A DNA stretch of 64,000 bases from JANXUR01 sp038229415 (GTDB lineage: Bacteria > Acidobacteriota > Terriglobia > Terriglobales > Acidobacteriaceae). Each line of letters begins with the position of its first letter. Within the stretch, counting starts at the first letter, position 1. Of this stretch, positions 41,491 to 49,418 are shown piece by piece. Where the stretch lies: positions 30,456 to 94,455 of the forward strand of contig JBBROM010000015.1 in the NCBI GenBank assembly GCA_038229415.1, given 5' to 3'. The notes beneath the pieces were generated by a model. It saw nothing but the letters and a program-made list of their open reading frames with translations, made no database searches and was not told the DNA's origin. The position numbers and the translations under genes were made by a program.

Positions 41491-43437
41491 CTATATCTCC
41501 GTAACCCTCTCCGCGATCTCCTTCGCAATCTTCGCCACAAACTCCGCCGACGCCATGTCGCTCGTCTTTTCGTGCCCGCGCGTGCGAATGTTCACCGTGC
41601 CCGCATCGGCTTCCTTGTCGCCCATCACCAGCAGATACGGCACCTTCTGCATCGCATGTTCGCGGATCTTGGCGTTCATCTTTTCGTTGCGTGCGTCTAC
41701 TTCTACGCGCACGCCAGCAGCTTTCAGTTCCGCCGCCACTTTGTTCGCATACTCCACATGACGCTCCGCAATCGGAATCATCACCGCCTGCACCGGCGCC
41801 AGCCAAACCGGAAACGCCCCGGCATAGTGCTCGATGAGCACGCCGAAGAAGCGCTCGACGCTACCAAACAGCGCGCGATGCACCATCACCGGCTGATGCC
41901 GCGCCCCATCCTCGCCCACGTACTCCAAATTGAAGCGCTGCGGCAGGTTGAAGTCGAACTGCACAGTCGAAAGCTGCCACAGTCGGCCAATCGCATCCAC
42001 CAGCTTCACATCAATCTTGGGCCCATAAAACGCGGCTTCGCCCGGAATCGTCTTGTACGGAATGTTCAGCCGTTGCAACGCATTTTCCAGCGAATGATTT
42101 GCCAGCGCCCACTGCTCGTCCGTGCCCAAAAAACTCTTGCGGTCATTCGGATCCCACGTCGAAAGTTCGACCTGATATTCCTTGAAGCCGAAGGCGTCGA
42201 GTACGGCCTGCGCAAACTCCATGCACGCCACAATCTCGTCTTCAATCTGCGCTGGAGTGCAAAAAATATGCGCATCATCCTGCGTAAATCCACGCACCCG
42301 CAGCAACCCGTGCATCACCCCACTGCGCTCATACCGATACACCGTGCCCAACTCGCCGTACCGCACCGGCAAGTCGCGATAGCTCTTCAACGAATTCGCG
42401 TAAATCAAAATATGTCCCGGACAGTTCATCGGCTTCATGCGATATTCCGCATCGTCTAGCTCCATCACGTCAAACATATTTTGCGAGTAGTAGCCTTCGT
42501 GTCCGCTGGTCTGCCACATCGAGCGCCGCATCACGTGCGGCGTATAAACCAGCGAATACCCGCGCTTCAAATATTCCTCGCGCATCCAGTCTTCCATCGT
42601 CTTGCGAATAATTCCGCCCTTGGGATGCCAAAAAATCAGCCCCGGCCCCGCCAGCTCCTGAATCGAAAACAGATCAAGCTGCTGACCCAGCAAGCGATGG
42701 TCGCGCTTCTTCGCCTCTTCCAGCCGGACGAAATACGCGTCCATCTCCTTCTTGTTGTAAAACGAAGTACCATAAATCCGCTGCAACTGCTGATTTTTTT
42801 CATCGCCCAGCCAATACGCCCCGGCCACATTCAGCAGCTTGAACGCCTTGATGCGCCCGGTCGAAGGAATATGCGGGCCGCGGCAAAAGTCTACAAACTT
42901 GCCCGTCCGATAAATCGAAATCGGCTCGTCCGCCTTGGTGAACTGCTCGATGAAGTGGCACTTCATAAAGTCACCCTCAGCCTTGAATCTCGCCAGCCAC
43001 TCCTCACGCGGCAGATGCTCGCTGGCATAAGGAACATCCTGCTGCACCAGCTCGGCCATCTTCTTTTCCAGCCGTTCGAGATCCTCTTGCGTAAACGCTG
43101 CCGGGCGATAAAAATCGTAGAAGAATCCATTTTCAGTGGCCGGGCCGTGGCCCAGCTTCGTCTCCGGAAAAAGTTCCAGCACCGCCGCCGCCAGCAAATG
43201 CGCCGACGAGTGATGGAACACATCCAGCGCCTCGGGATCTTTCTCCGTAAGAATGCGCAACTCGGTGTCCGCCGAAAGCGGCAGCGAAAGATCAATCAAC
43301 CGTTCAGCAGCCTTGGCCACCAGCGCCGCGCTGCCCAGCCGCGGACTGATCGAGTTCGCTACATCCAGCGCGGTCGAACCCGCAGGCATTTCTTTCACCG
43401 AACCATCCGGCAGCGTAATACGAATTGCGTCAGACAT
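41491..43437 (-). CDS. thrS: threonyl-tRNA synthetase
   Basis: A 648-aa class II synthetase started at ATG 43437, with AAAGGA upstream. Domains in order: TGS (about 1-62, IRITLPDGSVKEMPAG), editing N2 domain with HHSSAHLLAAA, catalytic core with the zinc Cys in MNCPGHILIYA and motif 2 RYERSGVMHGLLRVRGF, and the anticodon-binding domain from VWLAPVQAVMIPI. Length is standard. No T-box-like leader is visible upstream. It charges tRNA-Thr. Confidence 0.97.
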   Translation of the reverse strand: MSDAIRITLPDGSVKEMPAGSTALDVANSISPRLGSAALVAKAAERLIDLSLPLSADTELRILTEKDPEALDVFHHSSAHLLAAAVLELFPETKLGHGPATENGFFYDFYRPAAFTQEDLERLEKKMAELVQQDVPYASEHLPREEWLARFKAEGDFMKCHFIEQFTKADEPISIYRTGKFVDFCRGPHIPSTGRIKAFKLLNVAGAYWLGDEKNQQLQRIYGTSFYNKKEMDAYFVRLEEAKKRDHRLLGQQLDLFSIQELAGPGLIFWHPKGGIIRKTMEDWMREEYLKRGYSLVYTPHVMRRSMWQTSGHEGYYSQNMFDVMELDDAEYRMKPMNCPGHILIYANSLKSYRDLPVRYGELGTVYRYERSGVMHGLLRVRGFTQDDAHIFCTPAQIEDEIVACMEFAQAVLDAFGFKEYQVELSTWDPNDRKSFLGTDEQWALANHSLENALQRLNIPYKTIPGEAAFYGPKIDVKLVDAIGRLWQLSTVQFDFNLPQRFNLEYVGEDGARHQPVMVHRALFGSVERFFGVLIEHYAGAFPVWLAPVQAVMIPIAERHVEYANKVAAELKAAGVRVEVDARNEKMNAKIREHAMQKVPYLLVMGDKEADAGTVNIRTRGHEKTSDMASAEFVAKIAKEIAERVTEI

Positions 43438-43548
43438 GAGTGTGCGTTCCTTTGCTCGTGCGCATGGGGTACCCATGTATTTTACGGTGATCGATCATTA
43501 CTTGTCGGGCTGCCCATTGGGTTATGGCCTCCCGTGCCACAATAGCCC

Positions 43549-44400
43549 ATGTCTTCTGACGCACACTCGTTACCCGATCCCGCCTCCCTCCCCGCCTTTC
43601 TCTACGGCACTGCCTGGAAGGAAGATCGCACCGCCGCGCTGGTGGGGCTCGCCCTCCGCGCGGGCTTCCGCGCCATTGACACGGCCAATCAGCGCAAGCA
43701 CTACCACGAAGCAGGAGTCGGCGAGGCGCTGGCTGCCGCGTATGCGGACGGCGTCGTCACGCGAGCGGATGTGTTCTTGCAGACCAAGTTCACCTACGTG
43801 CGCGGACAGGATCATCGCCTGCCTTACGATCCCAAGGCTCCGCTCGCGCGACAGGTGGCGCAGTCCATGGCGAGTTCGCTGGAGCATCTCGGCACCGATT
43901 ACGTAGACAGCTATGTGCTCCACGGGCCCGAGTCGAACTACGGTTGGACGGATGGCGACAGCGAAGTGTGGCAGGCGATGATTGCCGAGCGCGACGTCGG
44001 TCGCACACGGCTACTGGGCGTGAGCAACGTTTCGCTGGCGCACCTGCAACAAATGGAATCCGAGCAGCTCGAGCTGCCGAAGTTTGTGCAGAACCGCTGC
44101 TATGCCCGCCTCGGCTGGGATCGCGAGGTGCGCCACTTCTGCGCCGAGCGCAACATCGTCTATCAGGGGTTCTCGCTGCTCACTGCCAACATGGAAGTGG
44201 TGCAGCACCCGCTGCTCGCGGACATGGCGAAGCGGCTGCAAGCGACACCCGCTCAGATCATCTTCGCCTTCGGGCGCAGCGTCGGCATGTTGCCACTCAC
44301 TGGCACTTCAGACGTGACCCACATGAAGCAGGATCTCGCCTCCATGCATGTGGAGCTTCCCGAGGAATGGGTGGCGCTGATAGAGAATCTGGCGGGATAG
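43549..44400 (+). CDS. aldo/keto reductase
   Basis: A 283-aa NADPH-dependent TIM-barrel oxidoreductase. The catalytic tetrad is visible as Asp in AIDTANQRKHY (with the Tyr in the same segment), Lys in LQTKFTYV and His in SYVLHGPES. The C-terminal cofactor region is ALTGTSD-like: MLPLTGTSDVTHMKQDL. Substrate unknown. It is divergent from thrS and convergent with the Asp-box protein, separated by a hairpin. Confidence 0.9.
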   Translation: MSSDAHSLPDPASLPAFLYGTAWKEDRTAALVGLALRAGFRAIDTANQRKHYHEAGVGEALAAAYADGVVTRADVFLQTKFTYVRGQDHRLPYDPKAPLARQVAQSMASSLEHLGTDYVDSYVLHGPESNYGWTDGDSEVWQAMIAERDVGRTRLLGVSNVSLAHLQQMESEQLELPKFVQNRCYARLGWDREVRHFCAERNIVYQGFSLLTANMEVVQHPLLADMAKRLQATPAQIIFAFGRSVGMLPLTGTSDVTHMKQDLASMHVELPEEWVALIENLAG

Positions 44401-44447
44401 AAAGCGTTATCGTTGGGATCTGTGAGCATGCCGATTCTGCGTCCAAT

Positions 44448-44479
44448 AAGAATGGCCACCCTCGCAGGTAGCCATTCTT
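44448..44479. terminator. hairpin between convergent genes
   Basis: AAGAATGGC and GCCATTCTT form a 9-bp stem, extended by ACC/GGT after one mismatch, with a 6-nt loop. It sits 47 bp after the aldo/keto reductase stop and 30 bp after the stop of the opposing gene, so it can serve both. The T-tract is short. Confidence 0.6.
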
Positions 44480-44509
44480 GTTGGTGAACAACGGAAGCAC
44501 CCTCAGTTG

Positions 44510-45991
44510 CTAGTCCTTAGCCAGCGGATACTGTGCATGGTCCGAGTGCGGATGACGCACCTGTTTGTCGTTCTTCGAAGAGAAGACTGGAGCATCCGCA
44601 TCGTCCTTCACCCCGCTGGCGGTGCTGTACATCGCTTCGTCGTAGACGCTGCCCACATTCGCATTGGCTGCGGCGAAAACGCCGTGGGCCTTGCCTTCAG
44701 CGTAGGCACCCGAGATAAAGTCCGCCGCCATGTTGCCCTGCGTGGTGCTGGGCAGCCAGGTTACCGTCATCGGACCCGCAATTTGCTTGCCCCGCGTCCA
44801 GGTGGCTCCCCCAGTTGTCGAGTTCGCGTATCCGACGTAGAGCTTGCAGGTCGTTGCCTTGCAGTTGGTGGAAGAGTAGTAGTAATACGTCAGGTTCAGC
44901 TTCGCGGTGGCACCAGAAGTGCCGGGCGCAATCGCCAGTCCGGGCGTAAAGTGGTCTACCGCGCTGCTTTGCGGGTCAATCGGGATGCGGCTCACCGCGC
45001 TCCATGCGACGCCATCGGTCGAGGTGCTCATCACCAGATCGTTCTTCAGGCAGCCGGAGCTAAAGCGGCAATCCTGCCACACCACGTACACCTTGCCCGC
45101 GGCGTCAATCCCGCCCGTAATCAGCGGCAGGGCGCGGATGCCACCCGCCACCGCATGGTCAGAGATGAAAGAAACCGTCACCGTCTTGGTCCAACTGGCT
45201 CCGCCGTTCGTGGAGGTATACGACAGCACGTTCGTACGGAACGCGTCGCCCGTCGGCACAATCACCGTGCCGTTCGGCTGCACCAGCGGAACTGCGCCAT
45301 TACCGGCGGCTGAATTCGCCGTCTTAAGCGCCGTGCCCCAAGTCGCGCCACCGTCAGTCGAGGTGCTCATATAGAGCGTGTCCCCGGTACTAAACTGGTC
45401 CCACTCCGTGTAGCAATTTCCATAGAACGGACTGGTGGCCGTGTTGTCGCAGGTAATCCAAGTCTTGTCAAAGAACAAGCTTGTCGTCGCAACGGTCGTA
45501 GGATTGTTCCATTTGATGGCATCCACCGAAGAGCTCACCAGCACAGCCGCTCCGTGTACGCCGCCCGCTTCAGAAATCGCCAGGGTCGCCACCAGCCATA
45601 GCTTGTGCTTGGCGTCGTATACCACCGAGGGATCGCTCGCCCTGTCGTACGTCCCCGAGCCCTCAAGCTTGGTGACACCAGGTAGATTGCCGAACGTCCA
45701 GGTGCTGCCACCGTCCTTCGACGTGGAAAAGCCGAGATCGGAGGATCCGCCATCGGTAAAGCGGCCAATCTGGAAGGCCGTAACGATCGTCAAGCCGTTC
45801 GAATACGTGGCGGGTTCCACTTCGGTAGCGTGGGCGCTGGTGGTGTTGCTGAACGTGTCTGTGCTCAGCTTCGTGGTCGGAAGCTGCGCCAGGAGCGAAG
45901 TCTGCAAAACCACAAAGGTAAACAGTGCAAGCGTGGCCGGGACGAACCATCGGGCCGCGCGCCGGGAAGGCAGGGGGGAATACTGGGTCAT
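44510..45991 (-). CDS. exported Asp-box (BNR/sialidase-like) propeller protein
   Basis: A 493-aa protein started at ATG 45991, where GGAGG lies 5 nt upstream; the longer frame lacks such a site. A signal peptide (ARWFVPATLALFTFVVLQTS) precedes a six-bladed propeller with Asp-box turns SKDGGSTWTF, STDGGATWG and STNGGASWT. Sialidase catalytic arginines and the RIP motif are not evident, so a glycosidase function cannot be claimed. Location is secreted or periplasmic. Confidence 0.83.
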   Translation of the reverse strand: MTQYSPLPSRRAARWFVPATLALFTFVVLQTSLLAQLPTTKLSTDTFSNTTSAHATEVEPATYSNGLTIVTAFQIGRFTDGGSSDLGFSTSKDGGSTWTFGNLPGVTKLEGSGTYDRASDPSVVYDAKHKLWLVATLAISEAGGVHGAAVLVSSSVDAIKWNNPTTVATTSLFFDKTWITCDNTATSPFYGNCYTEWDQFSTGDTLYMSTSTDGGATWGTALKTANSAAGNGAVPLVQPNGTVIVPTGDAFRTNVLSYTSTNGGASWTKTVTVSFISDHAVAGGIRALPLITGGIDAAGKVYVVWQDCRFSSGCLKNDLVMSTSTDGVAWSAVSRIPIDPQSSAVDHFTPGLAIAPGTSGATAKLNLTYYYYSSTNCKATTCKLYVGYANSTTGGATWTRGKQIAGPMTVTWLPSTTQGNMAADFISGAYAEGKAHGVFAAANANVGSVYDEAMYSTASGVKDDADAPVFSSKNDKQVRHPHSDHAQYPLAKD

Positions 45992-46225
45992 TACTTCCTC
46001 CGACATAATGGGATGATGAGTGTGAGCCAACCTGCCACAGCCTCGCGTCCTGTTCACGAATGGCTGCCGGGGATCGCAAGTGGCCGTACTACCGCGCATA
46101 GTAGCTGCGCCTGGAGCGTAACCGCCGGACAAGCCCTTGTCAAGCACCGCCCCGCCGCCGCCGCAATTCCGCAGATTTTGCATCATTCAGCCCCGGGCCG
46201 CCGTATTAAGGAATAGAGCCGCAAC

Positions 46226-46801
46226 ATGACGCCAGCAATCGCCAAACCGATGCAGTTCGCCACAGCCGCCAGTCGCGCCGCTCTGGACTTTGCATCGCTG
46301 GTGCACCAGCATCAGGCCATGGTGTTCAGCATCGCTCTGCGGTTTCTGCGCGATCGCGCCGCCGCCGAAGACCTTGCGCAGGACGTCTTTCTGCAGTTGC
46401 ACAGCGGCTTGGGCATGCTGGAAAGCGAAGACCACGCGAAGTTCTGGCTGCGCCGCGTCACCAGCCATCGCTGCCTGGACGCAGTGCGTCGCAAACAGCC
46501 GCAAACCGTACCGCTGGAAGATTCGCCAGAACCCGCGGCAGAGATTCCAGAGCGCGACGCCATGCTGGAGGCGCGACTCTGGCAAGCCGTGGGTTCGCTC
46601 CCGGCAACCCAGCGCATGATCGTGGTGCTGCACTACCAGCAGGAGCTGACCGCCGAAGAGATTGCCCGGACGTTGACCATCCCTGCGCCAACGGTCCGCA
46701 GCCATCTGCGGCGATCCTTATTACTACTGCGCGAGAAGCTGACCCGCCTTACGGCGGCGCCGGGGATGAAAAGAATGCAAGGAACGGGGGAACCATCATG
46801 A
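46226..46801 (+). CDS. ECF-type sigma-70 family factor
   Basis: A 191-aa sigma factor. Region 2 is at about 25-90 (FASLVHQHQAMVFSIALRFL, DRAAAEDLAQDVFLQLH) and region 4 at about 130-180 (LPATQRMIVVLHYQQELTAE, APTVRSHLRRSLLLLREKL). It directs RNA polymerase to a dedicated regulon. Its stop overlaps the next start by 4 bp (ATGA at 46798), so it is coupled to the downstream anti-sigma-like gene. The start is tentative because the AAGGA upstream is 13 nt away. Confidence 0.92.
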   Translation: MTPAIAKPMQFATAASRAALDFASLVHQHQAMVFSIALRFLRDRAAAEDLAQDVFLQLHSGLGMLESEDHAKFWLRRVTSHRCLDAVRRKQPQTVPLEDSPEPAAEIPERDAMLEARLWQAVGSLPATQRMIVVLHYQQELTAEEIARTLTIPAPTVRSHLRRSLLLLREKLTRLTAAPGMKRMQGTGEPS

Positions 46802-47193
46802 ATCCAGACTCTTTCAAGGCGAACGAATCCGGGCGAATGTCAGAGATCGAGCTGGAGTCCGCACTACGCCATACGTTGCGCAGCGAGCAGCCGCCCGCTG
46901 GATTTGCGGAACGCATCTTGGCAGAGGCCGCACGTCGTGAACAGGGGAGCGCCATCAGCGCCCCTCAACGGGGCCAGTTGATTCGTATGCCAGGCCTGCG
47001 CTTTGCGGCTGCGGCGGCACTGCTGCTCGCAACTTCGCTGGGAATACAGCATCGGGCCCAGCAGCAGGAGCAGGCACAAGGACAAGTAGCCAGAGAAAAA
47101 GTGTTGCTGGCCCTGCGCATCACGAGCAGCAAGCTGCACCGCTTGGAAATGCGCGTCAGCCAATTGCAGTCGGATGACGCGAGCCCAAACTAG
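46798..47193 (+). CDS. membrane anti-sigma-factor-like protein
   Basis: A 131-aa protein. A cytoplasmic N-terminal part (about 1-60) resembles the short sigma-binding heads of anti-sigma factors (LRSEQPPAGFAERILAEAAR), followed by one transmembrane helix (LRFAAAAALLLATSLGI) and a Gln-rich coiled coil (LALRITSSKLHRLEMRVSQL). It is coupled to the ECF sigma gene by overlap. No zinc-binding HxxxCxxC is present, so it would not be a ZAS-type anti-sigma. The role is inferred from position. Confidence 0.72.
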   Translation: MNPDSFKANESGRMSEIELESALRHTLRSEQPPAGFAERILAEAARREQGSAISAPQRGQLIRMPGLRFAAAAALLLATSLGIQHRAQQQEQAQGQVAREKVLLALRITSSKLHRLEMRVSQLQSDDASPN

Positions 47194-47271
47194 CGCGCAA
47201 CTTTTAGCGGTCGTTCCAGCAGTACTCAATTCGCACTCCCACATTTTGTTAGCAACGCAGGAGGAAACACC

Positions 47272-47832
47272 ATGATTCGCAATCTGTCACTTCAATTTGC
47301 CGCCGCCGTTCTTGCCGCTGCCAGTCTGGCCCTGCCAGCTAGCGCGCAAGACATCAAGTTCCCCGTCGGCCTGGACAAACTCGCCGCCAAAGCCAAGGAA
47401 ACTGTGGACGTAACCCTCGACGGGCAGATGCTCAAGTGGGCTTCCAAGTTCATGGACAAAGACAAGGAAAACGACGCTGAGGCCAAGCAGATCATTCAGA
47501 ACCTCAAGGGCATCTACGTCCGCAGTTACGAGTTTGAAAAGGAAGGTGAGTACTCGCCCAGTGACGTGGAAGAAATTCGCAGCCAGCTGCAATCGCCCAC
47601 CTGGCAGCACATGGTCGGCGTCCGCAGCAAGAAGGATGGCGACAACGCCGACGTCTACGTGAAGATGGAAAACGGCCAAGTCAATGGCTTGGTCGTTATT
47701 GCCGCTGAACCGCATGAGCTAACGATCGTCAACTTAGTCGGGCTCATTGACCCCGACCAGATCTCCAGCCTCGGCGGCGAGTTCGGCATCCCTAAGATGA
47801 CGGGCAGGCCGCACGTGCAGAAGGGGAAGTAG
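47272..47832 (+). CDS. exported DUF4252-type protein, first copy
   Basis: A 186-aa protein with a signal peptide (MIRNLSLQFAAAVLAAASLA, cleaved near ASA). The mature part is DUF4252-like: FPVGLDKLAAKAKETVDVTL, KGIYVRSYEFEKEGEYSPSD and ADVYVKMENGQVNGLVVIA. GGAGG lies before the ATG. It follows the sigma/anti-sigma pair by 78 bp and is 2 bp from the next gene. Function of DUF4252 is unknown; it is often linked to ECF sigma factors. Confidence 0.8.
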   Translation: MIRNLSLQFAAAVLAAASLALPASAQDIKFPVGLDKLAAKAKETVDVTLDGQMLKWASKFMDKDKENDAEAKQIIQNLKGIYVRSYEFEKEGEYSPSDVEEIRSQLQSPTWQHMVGVRSKKDGDNADVYVKMENGQVNGLVVIAAEPHELTIVNLVGLIDPDQISSLGGEFGIPKMTGRPHVQKGK

Positions 47833-47834
47833 CC

Positions 47835-48407
47835 ATGCCAACTGCGACGTTAGTTAGTAACTTAGCGGTTCGCCGAGTGATAGTGTTCTTGGCCTTAGTA
47901 ACTCTGGTCTGCGTGCCAGCTTTTACCGCCGATCATGACTTCAACGGCCTGGTCCGCAACATCGAAAAGCAGTACGGCGTCCACCATACCCACATTCCCA
48001 TGCTCGGCCTAGTCATGTTCTTTGCCAAACCCAAAGGCGTTCACACGCTGAAGATCGCCACCTTCGAAGACTTCCATGCCCAGCGCGAGGTGTTTGGGCC
48101 AGAAGTCCAACGCATGATCGAAGAACACTTCGGCAGCGCGTGGAAGCCAATGGTGCGTACCTGGAGCCGCGATGGCGAAAGCGCCTTCGTCTATGTAAAC
48201 ACCGGCAGCGAGAAGGTGGAGATGCTGATAGTGTCGCTCGATACCAGCGACGCGACCGTGGTGGAATTGAAAGTAGACCCCAGCGCCATGGACGAGTGGC
48301 TCGACGAGCCGGACAAGATGGTGCACGAATCCGTGGGGCACCACAGTGAAGTTGCGGACAAGAAGGATACAGAAGTAAAAAGTAACCCGTCAGCGCAGAC
48401 AAAGTAA
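47835..48407 (+). CDS. exported DUF4252-like protein, second copy
   Basis: A 190-aa protein with an N-terminal membrane/signal segment (VIVFLALVTLVCVPAFTA). Its core (KIATFEDFHAQREVFGPEVQ, SAFVYVNTGSEKVEMLIVSL) follows the same layout as the first copy at low identity, suggesting duplication and divergence. It begins 2 bp after the preceding stop and is followed by a REP-like hairpin, marking the end of a four-gene operon. Function unknown. Confidence 0.75.
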   Translation: MPTATLVSNLAVRRVIVFLALVTLVCVPAFTADHDFNGLVRNIEKQYGVHHTHIPMLGLVMFFAKPKGVHTLKIATFEDFHAQREVFGPEVQRMIEEHFGSAWKPMVRTWSRDGESAFVYVNTGSEKVEMLIVSLDTSDATVVELKVDPSAMDEWLDEPDKMVHESVGHHSEVADKKDTEVKSNPSAQTK

Positions 48408-48427
48408 CTGCAAGTCTATGCAAATCG

Positions 48428-48473
48428 TTGGTGCCCCACCCTCATGCCGCGCACCTTGCGGGATTAGGGTGGG
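48428..48473. repeat. REP-like hairpin repeat, copy B
   Basis: It shares the arms TTGGTGCCCCACCCTCA and TTAGGGTGGG with copy A at 38633-38676. The inner part differs but again forms a stem (CCGC/GCGG). It sits between the convergent ends of the DUF4252-like gene and plsC-like gene. Confidence 0.7.
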
Positions 48474-48490
48474 TGCAGTTATCTTAGCAT

Positions 48491-49327
48491 TTACTTTCGC
48501 GGATCCGCAGTCTCAGCCCGCGAGTAATACAAGTCTTCCAGCGCGGCCTTCACCTTCGCTGCCACTACGTGTAAGTCGCGAGTCGAGTAACCCTTGGTCG
48601 AGATGGGTTCGCCGACTAACATCTCCAACGGCCTGCTTTGTATATGGAAGGTATTCATCGGCAGCATCGCGAACAGCCCAACCAACGCCACCGGAACAAT
48701 GTCCACCTGCGCGGCGATCGCCATGAAGAAGGCACCGTCATAAAACGGCTTGATCGCGCCCGTCGCCGTACGTCCGCCTTCGGGAAAGATCACCACCGGC
48801 ATCCCGTCCTTCAGCGTCTTCACCGCGATGCGTACGCTGCTGACACTGGGCTTGTCCGGATTGATCTCTAACTGCCCGCTGCGCCGCAGATGCCAACCCA
48901 GAAATGGATAGCGAAAAATTTCTGTCTTCGCCAGAATGCGAAATTGAAACGGCAGGCTCGCGTACACCACCGGAATATCGAGCGACGAAGAATGATTCAC
49001 CGCGTAGAGATTGCCCTTGCTGGTATCAATCTTCTCGAGTCCGCTGACCGTAACGGGCGAAAAAATCGTCTTGACGATCAGCCAAGCCCACGTCCGCGCC
49101 ATAAAGTGCTGCATGCGGCCGTCGCGATCCACCAGCGAAAGCGTCAGCGAAATCACAGCGCAAACAATGGTGTAACTCCAGATCAGCGGATTGTAAATCA
49201 GGTACGAGCGCAGACGGCTGAGCCAGTGCCACCGTCCCCAATACTTCGGAGCCATCGCAGTTTTCTGCGCAGGAATGCCTTGTGAAGTTGAGGCGGACGA
49301 ACTCCCGGTCATGGTGGGCTGATCCAT
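48491..49327 (-). CDS. plsC: 1-acyl-sn-glycerol-3-phosphate acyltransferase (PlsC family)
   Basis: A 278-aa membrane acyltransferase acting at the second acylation step of phosphatidate synthesis. Motif I NHSSSLD (His112...Asp117), motif III FPEGGR (about 187-192) and motif IV VPVALVG are all present. One membrane helix lies near 45-65. The start at ATG 49327 (MDQPTMTG) is favoured; the frame opens at a TTG at 49399 but this has no site. Substrate specificity inferred from family. Confidence 0.9.
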   Translation of the reverse strand: MDQPTMTGSSSASTSQGIPAQKTAMAPKYWGRWHWLSRLRSYLIYNPLIWSYTIVCAVISLTLSLVDRDGRMQHFMARTWAWLIVKTIFSPVTVSGLEKIDTSKGNLYAVNHSSSLDIPVVYASLPFQFRILAKTEIFRYPFLGWHLRRSGQLEINPDKPSVSSVRIAVKTLKDGMPVVIFPEGGRTATGAIKPFYDGAFFMAIAAQVDIVPVALVGLFAMLPMNTFHIQSRPLEMLVGEPISTKGYSTRDLHVVAAKVKAALEDLYYSRAETADPRK

Positions 49328-49418
49328 CGCGTCGCGTTCCGCCCCCTCAGAAATGGAGTTCGATCTCGGCACAGGACGAAGTCCGAAATGGGTTCGCAAC
49401 GGATGCGCCTAGCCGCAG

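Noticed and set aside
42481..43545. 354-aa plus-strand frame
   Set aside because: Shadow of thrS; Arg-rich with no recognisable domain.
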